64,000 bases of DNA, taken from positions 2,356,001-2,420,000 of the forward strand of contig JAJTTP010000001.1 in assembly GCA_023313575.1 (NCBI GenBank). Direction: 5' to 3'. The notes under the pieces were generated by a model. The model searched no databases. It saw nothing but the letters and a program-made list of their open reading frames with translations, and was not told the DNA's origin. The translations under genes and the position numbers were made by a program. Shown here piece after piece: positions 10,078 through 20,419 of this stretch; the stretch's first letter is position 1, and each line of letters starts with the position of its first letter. The DNA is from Eutypella sp. D-1 (taxonomy: Eukaryota; Ascomycota; Sordariomycetes; Xylariales; Diatrypaceae).

Positions 10078-12171
10078 CTTGAACAATGAAAACTAAATAC
10101 TTGGACGCGTTAGTTAGGAGTCATTTCTTTTAACTTAAAATATCGTAGTGAAACAGAAGACGCTGGCCAAGCATGTATCATCAGGTCGTCAGATTTCGGG
10201 CATCTAGTATCCCGCATGGACTTGCACATAACTTACAAGGGAGATCGGCCCCAAACGTTATATGTAGTTATCTGGTGATTTATTATAGGCGAATAATCGT
10301 ATGAGCATAGTTTGGATATGTATTGATCTTCAAACCGTTCTGGAGCCGTAGAGGATGGTGCCCCCTATTTATGCACAGTTTAGACGTAGCTAGGTGGGCC
10401 TATGGCCAGGGCCTTGCTAGGTTCCCCTATCCAATAATACCCTGCCATAACAGAGGATTTCACGGTAAGCCTCGCCAGGCAAGGGCCTGGAGTGGGTTGC
10501 CTCTCACTGGAAATCACCTGTAGGTGTTCTTCTCGAGGCGGCTGCCCACAGACCGAGCCACTGACCGGTCCTAGATGAGGTTTTCCCCTACAAGCGAACT
10601 TAGCCGAAGGGACACCCACAGGTTTATTTCAAGGAGGGTCGCAAACTCTCCGAATAACACCCCCCCATTTATTTCGGTCTTTTATCGATGGAAGCGGCAC
10701 AAGACCCGGAGCCGCGCCCGGGCCTATGTCTTTCTAGGCGGTTGTAGGCCATCAACCCTCCTTCTTGTCCGGGGAACACTCGGGTGATGGGTGCATATGA
10801 AGAGCGAGAAGAAGCATAAATTCCCGGTCATTTAGTTTGCGCGGTGGATACAATAGTCGACTTGGTTGGCCCACGCCGAAAGCGCCACTATCCCTCAGCA
10901 ACATTACTGGGGCAATAGAGGAGATCGTGATGACGTTGATTGGTCAAACGAGGGCTCTGCAGTACTCTTGACAAGCAGCTCAGTCTCATCGACAGGGGTC
11001 GACAGAAAGAATATGCTCCAAATGAGCCCAAACGTTGAGAGAAGTAGTCTAAAGAAAGCATCCTTCATGGCAAACTGAATATGCCAGCTAGGGCGCACCA
11101 TGTAGGCTTTTGAGGGCCCCCCGAGACCCCCATATTATCCCGGCTTCTAGAGCATGGATTTGGAAAACTGTACCATTCCAGTGACGTCGGGGTGCAACAT
11201 GATATATGACCTGCGAGCCATCCATTCACCGGCCCTGGGTCCAGGTTACTATAGACGTCGAACCTATGTAGCAACATTATTACTAAAATGCCAGGCTCAA
11301 AGGTTTCAGGGGTTAATAGAAATAACATATAGTCGAAAGAAAGCTAGGGAATGGGCTACTATGAATGCAAGATACAATACAGGGAGGTTTCTCACACTCA
11401 GGGTTTTGATACATCAAGCCATAGCCTTCTCCGCAAAGAGGGTATATACTACCATTGGAAATAGTAACCGTCATGGGCAAGACTCATGTGAGTCATGGCT
11501 TAAGCTTTGGTGATACCACTCATAGAGTGATCAAAGGAAGCAAACAAGGAGGGGAGGCACCGGCAAGTGGCAATAAAATTTGCAACTTTACTACTGATAA
11601 GAACGAAATTCATCGCACCAGGATTCGGTGGGTATAGGTCGTAGGCATTTCTTTAGACCAGGAGTACAGCGGGTTTATGTATTTGACCACTTGGTAGAAA
11701 TAATCGATATCGAATTCCTAAAGTGACTGACTGGGGGCAGGCCACACGTACCAGGGAGCACACATGAGTGCTCACCTAGCGGTATCTTCGTTGGCATGTT
11801 GTTACTCATGGATTATCAGAGTTATCTGGTGGTCTAATTGTCGGTGTGATCCAAGGTTTCAGAAGCCGACCGGTGAGCTATTGTAAGACGACATCCCTGG
11901 AAGGGAGAACTTAGAAGAGTGTCAAAAGTTTGCGATACGGACCATAACAGAATGCGCAGGCAGTGGTGAGAAAAGTCCAACGTCAATACAGAAATTCGAT
12001 GACATTCTCCGCCATGCTCTATGAACGGAACACTACCTCACGAAGAAAGAAAGAGACAGCATTGATATGATGGTAGCTAAGAAGCCGTAAAGCCTGTTGG
12101 AATGTCGTTAACAAATACTTAACGGCACGGTTTACTTACTTAATCCAGGATACTGCAAGCAAGACTGGAAA

Positions 12172-12183
12172 GTGACCGGTCAC
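12172..12183. repeat. 12-bp perfect palindrome
   Basis: GTGACCGGTCAC is self-complementary over 12 bases. Palindromes of this length are expected several times by chance in 64 kb, so no function is claimed. Confidence 0.6.
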
Positions 12184-15100
12184 ATTCTAGAAACTAATAC
12201 ACATTTATCACCTTTTGAAGCTAAAAGGTTAATGTACTGATGAAGACCATGATAAGCTGAAAAATATCATCCGGGACACGTGATATCGCTTTATATGAGA
12301 CGCGGCCGTACGAGCTCCGATGTAGCGATACATCGAGCGCGCACCAGTGACGGAAATCTCGGCATTACAAAGGACGTAGGTCGGAGTGTGCGACCACAGA
12401 AAGGGGCCCCCGCGGTATTATTCGTTGTTTTACAACGTTCTCCCCGGATGCGGAGCAGACGGCTGCATGTGGATCAGAAGACTAGAAACCCGCTGTCGAA
12501 TCCTGGAGGCTGATTTCTTGGTTAGCATCAATAACGCTCGCATGAATATGGGCACTACAAGTACACAGGGCTGCACATCGGTATTATATTCCACTCAGGG
12601 CGCGTCTAGCCGAATCCAATCACGGTCCCGATACCCATGTTGCATCATAAAACATTAAAGGACATGTTATAGATGCAGGTATATTATAATATGTATGCAA
12701 GTAGTAAAATCAGGTGGGGGGATGGGTGATCTGAGCGGCAGCATCCGCTTCCAGGTCCCATCGGTCGAGATCGTGTCCACACTACGAAAGTAGTGAGGAA
12801 CTCGCAGTTCCAAAATGTGCCCGGAGTTGCAGGCTTAGCTTCTTTTTTGCTGTTATGTTAATTCATTGGAAGAAGAATGCAATGTTGAGATTCAATAAGC
12901 ATCTAGTTATGCCACATGCCGTTCATTGATGTACCGAAACTGCTTCTAATATTCCCTATTACGTACACGTGGCCAAGGAGCCGTTCCCAGTTAGACATCT
13001 TTGTCTATTAAGCAAGGAAAAAGTAGAGAAATAAAACTCGGAACGAGGGGTCCAAGACGAGGTAGCAACATTGTCTACAGCCGATCCATCAAGATAGGAG
13101 AGGCTGCGTGTCTTTGCTTGGGAGATTGATATTCACATAGCTATTATCAGAATATTGTGTTGTTTTATTTCTACCGTATTTATTGGCGTAAAGACTCCTT
13201 TAAGCCCAGAGTTTGGTAAATCTGAAGTAGACCAACCTTTCCCTATTACAACTGCTCTGCAAAAAGCTTCTTGATCTAGGGCTCGTATACTACTTCTGCG
13301 AGAATAAAAGATGTGAACAAAACCCTCAGATCAATTTACGGCGCATTTAAAATATGATAAGCGGTATTACAATGTTTCAGAAAACCTACTCGCGCATTGT
13401 GAACGATTGCTGGGTTACCCCGTGTCGCGGCTAGCACTTCAATGATGCCGGGCCCGGCGATACCCACGCAGTCGTCGTCGGGGCTCATGTTATCTGCTAT
13501 CCTGTTGAAGAATAATTTTATCGGTAACATCGGGCCGCAGAAACATCTACGGAATCGAAGAAAGCGATCGGGAGGCTGTTAAGCGAAGGCCGCTTGTCGG
13601 TGTAGGGAGCCAGCCCTCTTGGATATATATGAGTCATCAAAGACATTGCACCAAATCAATTATTATACAGTGTCTTTCGATGGCTCGTAACGGCATTGAT
13701 CTTAGGTCTGAGGGAAACGGCTCGATGTCGAAAATTATAGCGTTGACGCGATAGGGCTTGCTCAATAAGCCGGAGAGGCTGGATGTTCCGGTCGTAGGAC
13801 TAGCGAAACGGTCCAGGCTTTGGATATGGATTTGGAGCTTCCGAAACTGAGTATTTGAAGCGTTATTCCGGCCTTATCGAACAAATAGAGATAAACAGCT
13901 TAGATGACTGTGGCGAGCATTCGTTGGTAAACTTGAAACCAGAGGTCACTGCAGATACTTGTGACTATGGTAAATTGGTCTATTTAGGTTTGTATCATTA
14001 GCCATCAGGGAGTTTACATAAATTGACTTCTTAAAAATGTAGAAATAGATGTGGCTCGGGAAAGTCTTCGAGGTAAGCCATCTACCAGTCCGGAGAGACT
14101 GCCGTCGTGCTTGTTTCGATATTTCCCTGAGTCTTACAAGATAGAAAGTATGGCGATTGTCACGAAAGGTGGGCAGCACACATCGTTGAATATCGGTACT
14201 AGCGAGCCCTCGTTATCATTCTTCCGAGCCGGTTGGAGAGAGTATGTCCTAAAGTATGAAAAGATTACCCTCACGCGGTGGAAATCGAAATATATAAAGG
14301 AAGATGGAAAAGAAATGAAGAACAGATGATTCGGGAAAACGTTCCGTCCTATCTGGAGCAACCTACTTCTTAGTTGATGGAATTAATATTACATATGATA
14401 GCATGATACCATTCTGCATGGTTCACCAGACTTTTTATACAAGGCAGCTAACAGAGTAGAAAGCTCCGTTCTATGGTGACCGGGCCGTAGCCAGCTGGGA
14501 CGTTTATTCGAACATGGCGATTCAAAGGGGCTTAGTGAACCATATCTACGAATCGCATGCTGTGCGGCTTAGACTGTATATAAATATGGTTGTATTCTAA
14601 TTGGGAATTACATGTAGAGGGTTTACTTAGGGTTACGAGGAACGTACTGTGCCAACGTCTCATAATTTAATACGTGAGCGAAAACGGCCGGCCCCTTCTG
14701 ATGTCGCTATGTAGAAACGATTCGCCAATGAAGTGGGCTCTTGGGCTTTGACCTAGTTGTATCTCGCATCATCCAAGGGTCTATGCGGCGAAAACAGTAA
14801 ACAAATCAGATTAATTAGAAGTTCCTCACGGGCGTTCCTTGTAGCGCCATGGCCAACTACCTTTGTGAATGTTAGTGTGACTTTATCATCATGTATTTAA
14901 TGCCCGGTTCGGTCATGGTAAATGTTAAGAGTTTCACATGCAAGACTGGACCAGATGTTGAGAGACCAAGAATGATTGGCCTCGTCACTTGTTACTATTC
15001 ACTATGCCAGCTCACTGGCTACCTGAACAGGGGCTGGCGGTGGAGGGCGATTAATAAGTATACATGTCGACGATGAACGTGATGGCCGTTGTTGGAAGCC

Positions 15101-16060
15101 ATAGTCGTCTCAGCTGACAGCATTTTATGTGTGCTATATCAACGGTTCTCGGAGATTGTTGACGATGAGGCAATGGCTTTCAGGACGAAGTGGATTATTG
15201 CGGCACTATTGCCGATACAAACCATTATTACCTTTGCTCTGCTACAAAGCGCGTCCCATTCCGCGTGCGAATTTCCCGCGGTTAGTTCATCACAGCGCTA
15301 AGATCATGATCTGACGCGGCGCTAGACGCTAAGAACGGGAGATTCCTATTCGCCAAGGGCACGGGCCATAGACCTATTACTTAATCCGAATTGACTATGG
15401 TTACTTGTAGTAGATATGTTGGCTCGTTTCTTTCAAAGAAAAAAAAAAAAGGAAAAAGGAAAAAAGTCCCCTCCGCATACTGAGTTTAGCCTCGAAGACA
15501 GGTAGGATTCTTACTCTCAAAATAGGCCGTAGGTGCGGATGCCCTACGTCCATCATGGTAGGCGTTCTCATCGATTAGTATGATTATCGCGAACCTGAAG
15601 GTAGATGAAAGGTGGTTGGCTGAATCCGTGGACCATTTTTGACGGGTTATGGATGGCTATTGATGCTGGGTTTGAACTACAACAGCCTTCTGGTTCAAAG
15701 GAAGCGAACCTTTAAGAAGGACATAGAGTTTTCAAAAAATTCACTCCTCTTGAGCCAACTCGTAGCATACCCTGGGTAATACTATTGGTGCCTTCATGGA
15801 ATCAGCCGTTTAACCCAGAACGAAATCGAGTTTGGGCTTTTTGATGAGGGGAAACGCTGAGACTTAGGTGCACAATCCGGCTGAGATAAATTTATTATTG
15901 CAAATCCTAGTTACAGTGGGGCTCCGGATCGACATGGTAGACATGAGAAATGATATGGAACAGCGTTGTAAGGCCCACGGGAATTGGTTACAACGATAGG
16001 GTGATGAGCGTTGTGGTGTTTATAAATATACTTTCTTCCAATCCTATCTTCCTACCCAAG

Positions 16061-16083
16061 CTACCTAGGTACCTAGGTAGGTA
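16061..16083. repeat. Palindromic ACCTAGGTACC cluster
   Basis: A run of ACCTAGGTACCTAGGTAGG units, the densest example of a short motif that recurs between genes in this window (also near 3218-3265, 32106-32126, 39220-39230, 53190-53220, 54235-54250 and 55390-55600). Confidence 0.75.
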
Positions 16084-17500
16084 CCAAGATAGGCAACTTT
16101 CACTACCAGACGTACCCATCGTATTTTAACGACGAAGACTGCAATGCTACAAATGACCCCACATGTCGCGTGGTCTGTGGGGGCTCCCGTTAAGCTTAAT
16201 TATACCCGTTGATTTGACCCCAATATTTAAAATATCCCCAAGTACTACTCTATAGAACTGAATGTTATTAAGTAATACTAGTAGTTATTATCAATGGGCT
16301 TATAGGCGCAGTTCACAATTTCCTTATCGCTGAAAGCATCAGTAAATACATAGTTCTACCCAAGTATCCTACCTAACATCCCTCTATCCCTCTACAAAGT
16401 GTCGCCTTCAAATTAACTAGGGACAGGCTACAGCCGCCCCCGCGTTAGCTCTAGGAGTTTTAATGGGCCGTTCAAGTATATCGGTGCGGCTAGACCCGGG
16501 TCTCGCCTTGTGCTAGTCCAGAGCCTCTTCACGCAAGTCACATTATCCACACTCGGAAAGTACTTCCATCCAATTGCGAGGCTTGCCGATCGGGATGTCA
16601 TGGCCGGGGTAATCGTGGGTTTCATGCCCCATATGTTCATGTGTTAGGGAAACTATTCACCGGTGGGCGGCTGGGCGAACCTACCCTCTACTGAATTCCA
16701 TGCTGTGTCTTACCCTAGTTTATATACATGAGTTCCCTCGCCCGGATTACCCTAGTGGTCAAAAACGTGGAAGATAAGTTGCGAATCAGTCATCTAGCTG
16801 GTCGGGATGGAATCACTCGCATTACGTAGTAGTAAAAAGGTGCTTTACATTGGAGTTTGAGGGATTTACGCGCGGGAGCTGTTTGACTAGGATATCCGTG
16901 TCCGGCCGTCGAACAACCCGGGCACTCGAGAGAAAACATCTAACCAAGCATGGCGTGCCAATGGGCAGGTGGGATAACACGCGCACAAAACGATAAAAAA
17001 ATGATATCTGATCAATCGTTGCACAGTTGTCCGTCCCTAAACCACGGTTGCGTCTAGATGCAGTTTCTCGTTTAGGAAAGGTTGGACGATGTTTCGCCGC
17101 ATGCCTCTGCACCCTCGTCTGCCGGGTCGATAGAAAAGAGAAAACAATATACATATGATAACTAGTTTACCCTAGGCTACATGACATCCATACAGTATGC
17201 AAGTCTACGTGTGGATGGGACCTCCTCGCATTGTGAGACGTGTAATCATCGCGCGTGTAGTGAAAGGATCTCTTCTCTTGCCCTCGTGCCTCCCAATGTT
17301 CAATATCGACAGAGCAAGAGTGATAGGTAGTCTTCACCGGTATGCCGTTTTACCTGTAGGAGACAAACACCAAGGGCTATTCGAGAGCGTTCTGTAAGCG
17401 GGCTGATTGCACACAAACTTAGGTAAACTGGCGTATCGTGTGGCCGCTCGGTAAGTAGAGCCATGTTTGAATCACTAACGGGTCTGTGTTACCTATGCTA

Positions 17501-18011
17501 GTCATGGTTGCCATGACGCATCTGCACATGGCGCTCAAATTTTCGCGATCTCTTGAAGGGGATCTTTGATAGTTAACCGACTGAACTCGATTTGAAGATA
17601 GGCTGGGTGTCCCAGGAGCAGGGTTTAAGGACCCAGCCGGACGGTGAGTGACGACACATGAGCCGCCCGACTACCTTGCAAACATGCAAATGCATAAGCA
17701 AGGTAGACCTTGATTTGCCGACTCGGCTGACAGGGAAACACTTGGGTCAGCGGATCGAAGGATTCATCACACATGGGTATCCTGTCTAGTGTTTGGTGGC
17801 ATTTATTGTGATAGCTCGAAGAAGTTAGGTGCTATCACGCCATGTCAGCATGGCTAGCCCACTATACCTGACTAGTCGGGTAAATCGAACAGGTGGCGTA
17901 CCAACGATCCCTTGGATAGCAGGAAGAAAGAGACGAAGAAGGTTGTGCATGGCGACTAAATGGAATCTGCGCAACTAACACTTGAGTTCTCGGGTTTCCT
18001 CACTACTCAAG
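17501..18011. repeat. Cluster of short perfect stem-loops
   Basis: Perfect inverted repeats: GTCATGG/CCATGAC (17501-17517), GGCTGGGT/ACCCAGCC (17601-17638), CTACCTTGC/GCAAGGTAG (17671-17706), GCTGAC/GTCAGC (17726-17751), GTGATAGC/GCTATCAC (17808-17838), GCCATG/CATGGC (17839-17854) and CTTGAGT/ACTCAAG (17981-18011). Loops are 3 to 22 nt. No coding frame spans them. Their meaning is unknown and some are expected by chance. Confidence 0.5.
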
Positions 18012-18380
18012 CAGATGTAACACACAAGATAGAAGAGACAAAACGAATCTAACTGTTGTGTTCCGATTAAACAACCTTCTAGCTTTAGACACCGTTCTAA
18101 CTAGTTAATGCGATATAGTCACTTAATGGGCAACTACCAGGGTCCCCGTCGTTCACTCAGCCTGCCTAACCCAGCCACGATCCAGGCCATTGTATGTAGG
18201 CTGATCCTAGGGGTGCTTGGGGTGCTGCTTTGGGCCAGTGGGCGCGTCCTTGGGTGACCTTGGGGTTTTTTTTTCGGGCGGCCGGGATCCACTCTACCAC
18301 CCCAATCACTACATACTAGGCCTCCTATATATTACACATTTGGCGATATAACCAACTGCTGGTTAGCTAAAGATTGTCGG

Positions 18381-18404
18381 TGCTGGCTATACATACAGCC
18401 AGCA
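18381..18404. repeat. Stem-loop TGCTGGCT/AGCCAGCA
   Basis: Perfect 8-bp arms around an 8-nt loop, in gene-free DNA. Confidence 0.6.
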
Positions 18405-18482
18405 TATACAGGATATATGTGCGTGGGAGGGAATCTCTGATAGGAGCGCGCGCGAATGACTGTTGTAAAGCCCACCTACGTA

Positions 18483-18530
18483 TGTAACTAACCACCTGTC
18501 GGCTACCTGGGCACTAAGTAGTTAGTTACA
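18483..18530. repeat. Inverted repeat TGTAACTAAC/GTTAGTTACA
   Basis: Perfect 10-bp arms around 28 nt. The outer ends read TG...CA, as in retroelement termini, but the flanks show no target-site duplication and the unit is only 48 bp, so a transposon origin is only a possibility. Confidence 0.6.
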
Positions 18531-20419
18531 CGCTCACCCTTGGCTGTTGCAATTGTTCACAACGACAACAACCTGGAATACGACAGCATGGGACTTTGCC
18601 AACCTACACACGTCTATTGCAGTTGGTTAAGTAGTAGTTGAACCAAAAATGACAAAACATGGCGAGCGGCCAGGAAGTAGTCGAGGCAAAATCCCGGAAC
18701 GCCTTCAAGGAGAGCAACAAGTTGCGAATTATGTAGACATGTTCCAATAACCCAATTCGGGCCCTTCCCTTCCCTGCCTCCTCCCCCTGTCATGCCCGCA
18801 AAGTCGTTGCCCAACAGGGCATAACGAGTATGGGGGTATCCTTAGGATTACGAAATTATACCCGCAACACCCGTTACCATGGGACTCTCTCTCCATGATA
18901 ATGCCCACGCTACTCTGCCACGCTATGCTGATTATGGCGAGTCCGGTTCGTCTCTTTTTATTGTTCTCCCAAGATGCCAACTAGCCAACATATCCCGCAA
19001 CATATCCGGGGCATAACTAACTCTGTGTGTGGGTGTGGTTTTGAGCGTTTCCCATTTCTGGTCATTATTAATACGCTCGCGCGGCCCGTTTAGCAGTAAA
19101 ATGTGCAAAACCCATCTACATGGGTTGACTAAAAGAGCTAGATAACCTAGGGAAACTAGCAAACCTGATACTTCGACGATTTGCCTATTGCCAACCATCA
19201 ATGATCACAGTCGATCGTGAAGAGAAATCGGTCGAGTCGGGTCGGGTATCATTCTATTTGTCCTAATTTACCGAAAGAATCACCATCGTTGTCTCTGGCT
19301 TATTAGATGCAGCCTTCAAGTATCTTGCCCTCACCAGCCTGACGTCTTAAGTTTGCAAAAAACACCCCCCCGGCCAGAGGAGCACACATAGACACAGGTG
19401 GACACCTATGGACACACATGGATGTGAACGTCACACACGCATCTACCGAGTCTCGCGCAGTATTATCGCCGTGTTATTTATGGTAGCACTACACAGTAGA
19501 TGCTGGCAAGCTGATACCGGTGAACTCCTTCAAAAGCCTGCTGGCAGCCTGCGATCATCGTAAATTACAACCTTGGCCATTTCCCGTCGTGATTTTCTCT
19601 TACTTGTTCCCCACCATCAAAACCGGTGAGCCCGCCGGCTCCAGTACCTCCTGCGCGCAGCTCCTCACCGAAGTCCTTGGTCTGGAGCACTTAGCACAGC
19701 GGTCCAGTTTCCCACAGTCAGCTCTTCTCCAATCATCATCTGTCCCGCCCGCCGGTGTCTGCTGCAAAGAACTCGGCCTCGCTCCAGTCTCCTCTATTAA
19801 CCTCATACTCCTAAAATCGATTGTTCTCGATTCCAATTCGCAGTTGTTGTTGGCTAGACGGCTACGACCCCTTGATGCCGCTGGTCTGGGGTTCAGGGAT
19901 TTCGGGAGTAGATCGCTGCGATACTTCTATTTCCCCTTACTCAGCCGACTAGCCGATAACTCCCGTCTTTGCCCTGCACAGCATGATAAAGCAACCTGCG
20001 GAAAACCCAGCACATCGCAGAACGCATCACGCAGCAGTTACAGTATAACATAGCACAGCGCAAGACCGGTGACGGGTGGCCTCAGGCAATTTGCCCCCCT
20101 TTCCGACAGGGGTTATACCGCCTATCTGGACTACAGCGATGGCGCTCTTCTTGAGACACTGACGAGAGGCTGAGCTCATAGCTGTCTGGCCGGTCAGACA
20201 AACCATTCTTTTTACCCAGTCGGGCGTTTGGAGGAGAGGTGTGAGGGGAGAGCAGAGGCCACCCCTCCTTCCCCCTTGCACCCCCACCCCTGCCCGTGGT
20301 GGGTGAGGCGCAAAGCCCGTCCATTCAAGGTATAGCTTGAGAGGTCGTTCTAGGTACACCCTCGTCTCGGCCTTGATTCCAATACACCCTTTATACATGT
20401 GTTATACAATCATAGCATA

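Larger units (their letters stand above)
10078..20419. other. 10.3-kb stretch without a supportable gene
   Basis: All open frames are short, unsupported by splice signals and unlike any family I recognise. Base composition looks more AT-rich than the flanking exons. I could not find reverse-transcriptase, integrase or transposase motifs, nor a pair of long terminal repeats. It contains a TACCTAGG palindrome cluster (16061-16083), an A-rich run (15439-15467) and several short perfect stem-loops at 17.5-18.5 kb. It could be an old, heavily mutated repeat island; the sequence alone does not prove this. Confidence 0.5.

Noticed and set aside
12237..12270. CTGATGA ... GAAA sequence resembling a hammerhead ribozyme core
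   Set aside because: The helices needed on both sides do not pair and no proper cleavage triplet is placed.
19520..20053. A 177-codon plus-strand open frame before the regulator gene
   Set aside because: Composition is not protein-like for this genome, there is no family match, and no link in frame to the regulator exons.
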